Assembly: GCA_907163375.1 (NCBI GenBank)
Contig: CAJQUW010011016.1
Coordinates: 248,001 to 312,000, forward strand
Source of the DNA: Prostheceraeus crozeri
Taxonomy: Eukaryota > Platyhelminthes > Polycladida > Euryleptidae
Direction: 5' to 3'
Length of the DNA stretch: 64,000 bases
The translations under genes and the position numbers were made by a program. The notes under the pieces are model-generated. The model was given only the letters and a program-made list of their open reading frames with translations, was not told where the DNA came from and ran no database searches. Below are positions 32,246 to 38,816 of the stretch, one piece after another (the first letter of the stretch is position 1; each line of letters opens with the position of its first letter).

Positions 32246-33538
32246 TTAAAAATCAGTTCGTTGTAATTCATTTTGATAAAATCGGCCTCTGATATCTTCA
32301 TCATCTAAATCTTTGATTTCGTAAGTAATCGGATAACTTTGATTTATTTTAGAAATTTCAAATATCTCTTTCGTCCAGTATCCGACGAAGCCTTTTTCAA
32401 ATTTATTCTTATATTTAAATATTCTAACTCTATCTCCAATTTTAAATTTCGGCTTAAGTTTCTGCAAATTCGGATTACTCTCATTCAAATTATTATTCTC
32501 TAATATTTTCTTTCGTATCAAATCAGGGTCGTCAGAAGCATTCTTTGGAGTTTCTTCAATACCAGAATGAACTTTATTATTGTACTCTTCTACAATTCCT
32601 GGTAGTATCTTCAACCATTTCTGATTTCTTTGCTCAGTAAATTTCTTGAATAATTTATTTTTTAACGTCCGATTGAATCTTTCTATCACTACAGCTTTTC
32701 CTGCGTTTTCAGTTGAATAAACAGTTTCAAATAGTGGCTGAACGTTTCTGTTATAAAATTCCGACCCTTTATCAACAAACAATTTCCTTGGCTTTCTATT
32801 ACTTTCTTTAAAGATTTCTTCAAACGCATATTTAACTGATAGACCACTTTTATTTTTTAAAGGCTTTACCCAAGCATATCGTGTATATAAATCTATAACG
32901 GTCAATGCGTATTTGTAGTCCCTTTCATTCGGCATATGAATAAGATCAGCACTCCAAATATCATCTTTATTAAATACTTTTACTTTCAATAAATATTTAG
33001 GTCTTCTGTATTCTTTATGAATTTCAGACGCGTAGGTTCGAGCGTTGCTCTCAGACAGCTTTGCTGTCGTTTCATTTAAACCCTGACCGAATAATATTTT
33101 AGCTTGTAAAGCTTTCTTAACAAACATTCTTTCAATTTTTTCTCTAAATGTAGGATTTTGAATACTATCTAATTCTTGAATCATCTTCTTATCAGCTGCA
33201 TGTCGAGAACTTAGATCATGAATTCGATAAGCTAAATCATGACTGTAAGCTGCGGCATCTACTCTATTTATTGGTTCTTCACCTGGTTTCGGATTATTAT
33301 TCTCATCTAGTCTTATATCTAATCGAGTTCCTGGACCAGTATATGAATGACCAGGAAGATGTTTTTCTTTCGAATATTTACTCCAAATAAAACCAGGAAA
33401 GTTTTCTAATGTTTTTTGTATGTCGTTACCTTCATAAATTTTACAATTTGAGTTTTCATTTTTGTTTAATAGATAATTCAATAAATCTAAATTAGAAATT
33501 TTTAATTTAATTAAATTTTCGGAATTTGTAGAATTCAT
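32246..33538 (-). CDS. Phospholipase A2-integrase fusion protein (INT), element 2
   Basis: 430 residues from MNSTNSENL; the frame is open 25 codons further up, but that part is encoded by an A-rich triplicated leader, and the chosen ATG follows CTTTTAAA as at other genes. Residues 60-110 form a parvovirus VP1-like PLA2 module: calcium loop YTGPGT (66-71) and catalytic HDLAY (100-104), followed by the usual helix FREKIERMFVKKALQAK. Then comes a retrovirus-like integrase core: first Asp in WSADLIHM, second in FVDKGSEF, Glu in VIERFNRTLK, and a C-terminal chromo/SH3-like domain (FKIGDRVRI..). Looks whole. The integrase would make the 6 bp duplications; the PLA2 part could help membrane exit during entry. 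Confidence 0.92.
   Translation of the reverse strand: MNSTNSENLIKLKISNLDLLNYLLNKNENSNCKIYEGNDIQKTLENFPGFIWSKYSKEKHLPGHSYTGPGTRLDIRLDENNNPKPGEEPINRVDAAAYSHDLAYRIHDLSSRHAADKKMIQELDSIQNPTFREKIERMFVKKALQAKILFGQGLNETTAKLSESNARTYASEIHKEYRRPKYLLKVKVFNKDDIWSADLIHMPNERDYKYALTVIDLYTRYAWVKPLKNKSGLSVKYAFEEIFKESNRKPRKLFVDKGSEFYNRNVQPLFETVYSTENAGKAVVIERFNRTLKNKLFKKFTEQRNQKWLKILPGIVEEYNNKVHSGIEETPKNASDDPDLIRKKILENNNLNESNPNLQKLKPKFKIGDRVRIFKYKNKFEKGFVGYWTKEIFEISKINQSYPITYEIKDLDDEDIRGRFYQNELQRTDF
33040..33068. repeat. Paired-hairpin insertion inside INT, element 2
   Basis: GAGC-GTT-GCTC (33040-33050), TCA, GACAGC-TTT-GCTGTC (33054-33068). It lies in frame between the PLA2 and integrase parts (peptide ETTAKLSESNAR); element 1 is shorter and different here. 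Confidence 0.8.
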
Positions 33539-33605
33539 TTTAAAAGATAAAAAAAATTTAAAAGATAAAAAAAATTTAAAAGATAAAATAAATGTTTTAC
33601 CTAAT

Positions 33606-33683
33606 CGGACCAAAGGTCCTGAGGCTTTAGCCGATGGAACTTTGTTCAGAGGCTTTAGCCGATCGGACCAAAGGTCCTGAGGT
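33606..33683. repeat. Cluster of three hairpin units between INT and pX-like gene, element 2
   Basis: Unit 1 has GGACC-AAA-GGTCC then GGC-TTTA-GCC then GAT. Unit 2 has GGAACTTTGTTC then GGC-TTTA-GCC then GAT. Unit 3 repeats GGACC-AAA-GGTCC. Element 1 has a single GGACC hairpin at the matching place. Confidence 0.85.
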
Positions 33684-33685
33684 TA

Positions 33686-34168
33686 TTACCGAATCATACT
33701 AGGACTTAGATATATTCCAGAACCATCTTTAGTTTCTTTAATTTCAATTAAATCATCAACATTGTGGAGAATATTTTTAAGAACTCGTTTTCCTTCATCA
33801 ACTAATTTTAATTTACTAATAAAATTATCTACTACTCCTTCACCCCTAGCAACTTTCTCTAACTCTCTATTATGTCGTTTTTGTTCTTCTAATGCTGCCT
33901 TCTCTGATTTATTTTTATTTACTGCTTGGACAATACCAGCTGTCCCACCTGCAACACTTCCTGCAGCTGCTATGCCACCTATTATTAGTGGAATTAATGG
34001 GAGAATTCCACCATTCTTTTCTTGTAATTGAATATTCTCTATCATTGGTTTACTTATGTAATACTTTTTTTTGTTAATCGTAATAGTTTTAGGTGTATTT
34101 TTGTCAACAATATTACGTAATTTTAATTCAACAGTTTTATTATTATTATTACTTTTCGCTTGCGACAT
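33686..34168 (-). CDS. pX-like hydrophobic core protein, element 2
   Basis: 160 residues, looks whole. It has an Asn/Lys-rich N-terminus, then a hydrophobic Gly/Ala-rich segment (GGILPLIPLIIGGIAAAGSV and GGTAGIVQAVN, about residues 53-84), then a basic coiled coil and a C-terminal tail. This layout matches the pX-type virion core proteins described for adintoviruses and adenoviruses; homology is inferred from composition and gene order next to the capsid gene. ATG follows TTATTAAAAA. Confidence 0.72.
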   Translation of the reverse strand: MSQAKSNNNNKTVELKLRNIVDKNTPKTITINKKKYYISKPMIENIQLQEKNGGILPLIPLIIGGIAAAGSVAGGTAGIVQAVNKNKSEKAALEEQKRHNRELEKVARGEGVVDNFISKLKLVDEGKRVLKNILHNVDDLIEIKETKDGSGIYLSPSMIR

Positions 34169-34407
34169 TTTTAATAAAAAAATTTTAAGTTATCAAAAAT
34201 TCTAATCTATTCTAGTTACGAAAAATTTTTAAGTTAAGAATTTTTAATCTATTCTAGTTACAAAAAAAATTTTATTACTAATTACTAAAAAAATTTTAAG
34301 TTATCAAAAAAATTTTATTACTAATTACTAAAAAAAATTAAGTTATCAAAAAATTAATTAATCGAAGTCTTGGGCTTTAGCCGATCGGACCAAAGGTCCT
34401 CAGGTTA
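34169..34407. repeat. A/T-rich duplicated leader between MCP and pX-like gene, element 2
   Basis: Repeated short units TTACTAATTACTAAAAAAA and AAGTTATCAAAAA alternate over about 180 bp. A paired hairpin at 34371-34402 (GGGCTTTAGCC then GGACC-AAA-GGTCC) lies near the capsid gene end. Confidence 0.7.
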
Positions 34408-35742
34408 CTAACCTATCCTAGCCATCTTTCCATTAAGAATTTCAATAGAATATTTTACATCTTCTAGCAATAAACCATAAGCCATCAATGAAGTTGTGGA
34501 ATCTTTCTTTTCAATATTAATTGTTACATCACAACCATTTTTAATAATATCTTCAGATTGTGCACTTAAATCGAAACAGAAAATTGGATATAAATGTCTC
34601 CAATCTCCAGGAGTTAATTGTGGTTCAACTCCAAATTCTATACAAAGATTTCGATAAGAATCATATCCTTCCATAAATTGATTATTGGTATCATCGAATC
34701 TTAATGGATCAATTGGATATCGGGTTTGATTTAATGAAACTTGTAAACTTCGAATTGTGTTAATATGGAAAAGATTATTGTTCTTATCAAAACTTGGAGA
34801 ATCATTTCTTTGAAAAGTTAGTAATAAATATCTTGGTGTATTCGCAGTTCTAGTAAAATGCCAGTTAAATCTTTGTTCGGAAAAAGTTACTGAACTAGCA
34901 GTACGCTTTAGAAAATTAACTGGAATTGGTTTGTTAGTATTTAATCTTTTTGCAATAGCTGTTTCAATCTCTAAACTAGGAGTAATATGATTAATCCACC
35001 ATTCAAGTCTATCAATTTTTAAATATGCTTTTTTCCCAGTCTTACCAAAAAAGATTAATTCATTATTTGCTGTACGATGAATTATTAATTTAAATTTTAA
35101 TTGATATGATATTTTATCATAATCTAAATATCCGAATAATGGAGACAATGACCAATTAACTGTCTGTTTACTTTTCTTGTTAAATTCACGTCTTTCTTTA
35201 TATGCATCATTATTTGTTTTATTTAAATGATTTGCAATATTTTCTACATCTTTCGCAATTCCTGCGGCATCTGTTCCAGCGTAAGTTAAATCATCAACAA
35301 TTATACCATCATTAGTATCAGGAAACCAACCTTCGATTTCATGCTTTTTATTATTTTCACCAATTGTTATAAATCTAAGCATTGTATCAATTACACCTGG
35401 AGAATCACTTATTGTTTCTATATTTTGAGTTGCAACATCTAAACGCATTTGTGTAAATAATCTTGGAAAAAAATTATTCTCTAGTGCAATATTATCGGTA
35501 TCTGGTAATGGTGTTGTAAAATTAGCATCACTATATAAAGAATATTCACAATGTAAAAAGGAATCAGGTAGATATATATAACTTTGCTGATTATCAACTT
35601 CAAAGATTAAATCACCTCCAGTATTCACTCTACTGGAAGATCCGGGATTCATAGCAACTCTTATATAGTCATTCTTTTTTTGATTGTAACTGACGAACGG
35701 AGGATCGTCTAATCTAAATTTATTTCCGATAAGCGAAGACAT
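34408..35742 (-). CDS. Major capsid protein (double jelly roll), element 2
   Basis: 444 residues, looks whole. Characteristic features of the Polinton/adintovirus hexon: an N-terminal DDPPFVSYNQ..VNTGGDLIF strand region, a middle FNWHFTRTANTPRYLLLTFQ stretch (about residues 294-313), LTPGDWRHLYPIFCFDLSAQ near residues 380-400, and a C-terminal DVTINIEKKDSTTS..MAYGLLLEDV strand. The length fits adintovirus hexons, shorter than many Polinton capsid proteins. It would form the capsid lattice. ATG follows TTTATAAAA. Confidence 0.88.
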   Translation of the reverse strand: MSSLIGNKFRLDDPPFVSYNQKKNDYIRVAMNPGSSSRVNTGGDLIFEVDNQQSYIYLPDSFLHCEYSLYSDANFTTPLPDTDNIALENNFFPRLFTQMRLDVATQNIETISDSPGVIDTMLRFITIGENNKKHEIEGWFPDTNDGIIVDDLTYAGTDAAGIAKDVENIANHLNKTNNDAYKERREFNKKSKQTVNWSLSPLFGYLDYDKISYQLKFKLIIHRTANNELIFFGKTGKKAYLKIDRLEWWINHITPSLEIETAIAKRLNTNKPIPVNFLKRTASSVTFSEQRFNWHFTRTANTPRYLLLTFQRNDSPSFDKNNNLFHINTIRSLQVSLNQTRYPIDPLRFDDTNNQFMEGYDSYRNLCIEFGVEPQLTPGDWRHLYPIFCFDLSAQSEDIIKNGCDVTINIEKKDSTTSLMAYGLLLEDVKYSIEILNGKMARIG

Positions 35743-35854
35743 TTTTATAAAAAATAATTTGACTTTTTGTTTTTCTCACAGACAGAAAAAATTTTACTAA
35801 AATATTTTACTAAAAAAATTTTACTAAAATATAACTTTAGAATTTTGCTTGACC

Positions 35855-35889
35855 AGCTCCGCTACAGCTTTGCTGGTTAGACCGAAGGT
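35855..35889. repeat. Hairpin insertion at the end of the pVI-like gene, element 2
   Basis: AGC-TCC-GCT (35855-35863), CAGC-TTT-GCTG (35865-35875), then ACC-GAA-GGT (35881-35889). Absent from element 1, where the same codons are contiguous. Confidence 0.75.
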
Positions 35890-35928
35890 TACTGCTCACG
35901 CCATTTCCTCTTATTTCTTCAATTGAAC

Positions 35929-35965
35929 GAACCGTAGGTTCAATTGAACGTTTTATGGCTACGCC
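35929..35965. repeat. Second hairpin insertion in the pVI-like gene, element 2
   Basis: GAACC-GTA-GGTTC (35929-35941) and GGC-TAC-GCC (35957-35965), the same two hairpins as at 32203-32227 but separated by 15 extra bases. Absent from element 1. Confidence 0.75.
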
Positions 35966-35993
35966 TGATTTCTTCTTATGTTTACTATCAGAC

Positions 35994-36006
35994 GGAGCTC
36001 CGCTCC
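35994..36006. repeat. Covarying hairpin, element 2 copy
   Basis: GGAGC-TCC-GCTCC; element 1 has GGAGT-ACC-ACTCC at 6752-6764. Both stem sides changed together. Confidence 0.75.
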
Positions 36007-36283
36007 TCAAGGTTTCCCCAACAGCTATGTTAGCAATTTTATTTTTTGTTTCCTCTGAAAGGTTTTTTTAATTTTTTAGTTCTTCAGAGTCATTCCTAAG
36101 TTTACGAATAGCTTCTAGTTGTTTTAATTCGTTTTGAGACTTGACAGCATTTGATATTGCACTAGCTGTACTACCTATAGCAGCTGCTCCTTTTGCAGCA
36201 GATGTAATCAAATCTTTATTATTTTTAATTAAGTTAACGATACTTCCAATACCAGAGAAGATACCAGCCCCTTCTTTTTGGAC

Positions 36284-36316
36284 GGCACCTGCGGTGCCTA
36301 GGAACTTTTGTGTTCC
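36284..36316. repeat. Paired-hairpin insertion near the start of the pVI-like gene, element 2
   Basis: GGCACC-TGC-GGTGCC (36284-36298), TA, GGAAC-TTTTGT-GTTCC (36301-36316). Compared with element 1, the insertion is 36 bp and keeps the reading frame. Confidence 0.9.
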
Positions 36317-36477
36317 GATTGTTTCTCTATTATCATAATGATAAACAGGATTCATACGTGGTTCATGAGCAATTCTTTGATTTGAAGCAAACTGTTTAAG
36401 ATTGTGTTTATAAATTATAGGCATTTTTTAGGATTAAATTTGACTTTTGGGAAAAAATATTTACGTTAATATTTACG

Positions 36478-37365
36478 CTAAGATTTACGTTTGTGAATGG
36501 ACAACAACTTCGAGATAACTTTATTAATTGACTGTTGCACTTTATCTATTGCGTCAAGCAGCGTGTGATGTACTTTAATTTCTTTTCTATTAACTTGCAT
36601 TTTCTGCTGATTAATCTTCAATGCCGTTTTAAGTGCATTTAACTTAATTTTAAGAACATCTAATTGTCTTTTAACAGCATCTAACTGTTCTTTATTTTCT
36701 TTAGAGTTTTCTTGTAAATTTTTCTTTAATTCATTTTCTAAATTGATTTTAAGAGTTTTCATTTTATTAACTCTTTGATTAAGTGAGTTTACTTCATATA
36801 TTATTCTATTCATCTTTTTCATTTGTTGAGTAATTTTAGAACTTAATTCATCAACACTTTTTTGGAATGTAGTTTGTAACTGCTTTAAATTTTTTTTAAT
36901 TCTTTCAGGTAGTTTTTCTATTTCATCTTCTAATTGTTCTTTTAACATTTTTATCTGATGTTTATTTTTAATGACTGCAGATTTTAAATTTGTAGAAAGT
37001 AATATTAAAATTTTTGATTGTTCAGAAATCTTTTTAAAAAGTTTTGCTATATCTGCTTCTAGCTCTCTATCCTTTTTATCAAGTTTTAATAATTTTTCGT
37101 TCAATGATTTGTCATTAAGTTTAAGCAACTTCAATTCATTCATCAGTGGAACCAAAACATCGTTTATATATTTTTCTTTTAAATCATTGATTTGTGTATC
37201 AACATATTGTTTATTTGTTAACTCTGTATTTTGTTGCGGAAGAATAGAAAGATGCAATGGACCAGATAAAACGTCTCCAGTTTTCATGATATAATTTTCT
37301 ATCTCTATTTCTAATTCACGATTATTCGGGATATATGCACCTCCACCAACATTTGGTAACATCAT
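36478..37365 (-). CDS. Fibre-like coiled-coil protein, element 2
   Basis: 295 residues, looks whole. The N-terminus MMLPNVGGGAYIPNN is followed by MKTGDVLSGPLHLSIL..NKQYVDTQINDL, a pattern common in phage and viral fibre proteins (M-x-G-x-L-x-G-x-L then xKxYVDxxI). From residue 60 to 290 it is almost continuous heptad coiled coil rich in Lys, Leu and Asn. Probably a trimeric virion fibre or spike (inference). The adjacent start-side sequence is the edge of the exchanged replication block. Confidence 0.75.
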   Translation of the reverse strand: MMLPNVGGGAYIPNNRELEIEIENYIMKTGDVLSGPLHLSILPQQNTELTNKQYVDTQINDLKEKYINDVLVPLMNELKLLKLNDKSLNEKLLKLDKKDRELEADIAKLFKKISEQSKILILLSTNLKSAVIKNKHQIKMLKEQLEDEIEKLPERIKKNLKQLQTTFQKSVDELSSKITQQMKKMNRIIYEVNSLNQRVNKMKTLKINLENELKKNLQENSKENKEQLDAVKRQLDVLKIKLNALKTALKINQQKMQVNRKEIKVHHTLLDAIDKVQQSINKVISKLLSIHKRKS

Positions 37366-37413
37366 TTTTAAAACAATAAAAAAGTAAAATTTTTTCTAAT
37401 AAAAATAAAAAAA

Positions 37414-37959
37414 ATGGAAAAACCAAATTTAAAAAAATTATATTCGTCCGCATCATCCTGTTCTTCTTATTCGACGAGATCAACGGGATTTGAAAATAAA
37501 TGTTTTGATAATAATAATAATAATAATCCATGTATAGATGTTAATCTTTTGTTTGAATTACAAGCCGAAATATTTAGAGAACAGACTAAAGGTTTACCTT
37601 CTATAGAAACTAATTATTGTTTATTTCCAGGTGATCCATTTATTAAATTTATGGAGATTGTAAGTAAATATAATGATGTAGCTTATGTTGAATTAAATAA
37701 AGAAAATATGGTTATAATAGGTCATAATAATGTATATGGGTTTATCAGAGCAGTTTTGCCGATTAGTAATACTGATTGGATAGAAAATAAAATTATTAAT
37801 TATATCAATATTAAAGAATTAGTTAAAAAATTAAAATCTTTTTCCAAAGAAAAAATAAGATTATTTGTTGATGAACAAAATCAATATAACATTCACATAG
37901 AGAGTAAAAAACATAATGAAGAATTATTATGTCAAGTTTATTATAGACACAATTTATAA
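37414..37959 (+). CDS. Possible sliding-clamp-like ORF (first of two), element 2 only
   Basis: 181 residues. A Ser/Asn-rich N-terminus is followed by a stretch with beta-alpha-beta character: FIKFMEIVSKYNDVAYVELN, MVIIGHNNVYGFIRAV, then INYINIKELVKKLKSF..KIRLFVDEQNQYNIHIES. The order helix-strand-strand and the IKELVKKLKSF..KIRLFVDE phrase resemble PCNA-type clamps, whose partner is a DNA polymerase, and the polymerase gene follows. This is a visual inference only. ATG follows AATAAAAAAA. Not present in element 1. Confidence 0.45.
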   Translation: MEKPNLKKLYSSASSCSSYSTRSTGFENKCFDNNNNNNPCIDVNLLFELQAEIFREQTKGLPSIETNYCLFPGDPFIKFMEIVSKYNDVAYVELNKENMVIIGHNNVYGFIRAVLPISNTDWIENKIINYINIKELVKKLKSFSKEKIRLFVDEQNQYNIHIESKKHNEELLCQVYYRHNL

Positions 37960-37975
37960 ACAAGAAACATTAGAA

Positions 37976-38674
37976 ATGTCCCAAAGATATGATGATGATA
38001 CGTATATAGGATTATATTCCAACTTAAATATTAATTTATTAAAATCTTATATAAATGGTTTAGCTCAACAAGAGAAAATTTATATATGGTCAACACCTTA
38101 TACTATTAACAATGACCATAATCATAATAAACGAACCGAAGGTTCTAGGGCTTTGCCCGATCTTAAAGAATCTTATGATAATAATGATAATAATATAGAT
38201 GATGATTCAGAAACATCTGAAAAAGGTGTAAATGGTAAAAAAGATTATAAAAATATTAGTAATTATAAAAATGTATCTAAATTTCATTTTCTTACAATTG
38301 AAAATAATAATGATGGTATAGTTGAAGATACTGTTAGACAACTATGTGTCGGGTCTACAAAATTTAAATTAGGATTTACATCTAATCAATTTAAAATTTT
38401 ATCATCTTTAATAAAAACTAAAAGTGATTCAGATTATAGTGGTGTTATTAAATTTTCCAAAAGAGAACAAAGACCAATATTTTTCTCTATTATATTATTA
38501 TCAGATAAGAAATGTAATTTAGAATTAGATATTCCTATCAGGGAATGGTATCCAATCCCAAAAAGTGTAATTTATGATGATGATGAAGAATCAATTTATG
38601 ATGATGAAGAATCAATAGTTAGTGAAAATAAATTTAAATTATCTTTTGATAAATCATTATATGATGAAACTTAA
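37976..38674 (+). CDS. Possible sliding-clamp-like ORF (second of two), element 2 only
   Basis: About 232 residues from MSQRYDDDTY. A central acidic Asn/Asp-rich linker contains a paired-hairpin insertion (38133-38158; peptide RTEGSRALPD). The second half (KFKLGFTSNQFKILSSLIKT..FSIILLSDKKCNLELDIPI) has strand-helix-strand character again suggestive of a clamp, and the C-terminus is acidic with a repeated IYDDEES. Role uncertain; could equally be an unrelated replication accessory protein. Confidence 0.45.
   Translation: MSQRYDDDTYIGLYSNLNINLLKSYINGLAQQEKIYIWSTPYTINNDHNHNKRTEGSRALPDLKESYDNNDNNIDDDSETSEKGVNGKKDYKNISNYKNVSKFHFLTIENNNDGIVEDTVRQLCVGSTKFKLGFTSNQFKILSSLIKTKSDSDYSGVIKFSKREQRPIFFSIILLSDKKCNLELDIPIREWYPIPKSVIYDDDEESIYDDEESIVSENKFKLSFDKSLYDET
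38133..38158. repeat. Paired-hairpin insertion in the second clamp-like ORF, element 2
   Basis: GAACC-GAA-GGTTC (38133-38145), TA, GGGC-TTT-GCCC (38148-38158) then GAT. In frame; encodes RTEGSRALPD. Confidence 0.88.
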
Positions 38675-38816
38675 TATGATTAAACTTAATATGATAAAGA
38701 AAAAAAATAACTAAAGAACGTGTAATATATAATAATATAAAATAACACTCAAGTCCTTGATATTAAAATGTTTATATCTAAAATTAAAACACAAATTTTT
38801 CTTTAAAAAATAAAAA

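Larger units (their letters stand above)
35837..36424 (-). pseudogene. pVI-like amphipathic core protein, element 2, broken
   Basis: Close relative of 6688-7149 in element 1 (YKHNLKQFASNQRIAHEPRM start; GIFSGIGSIVNLI and AAKGAAAIGSTASAISNAV segments). This copy has gained at least three paired-hairpin insertions: one near the N-terminus adds twelve residues in frame (IGTQKFLGTAGA), two more add residues at the C-terminus. About one break. Confidence 0.75.
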
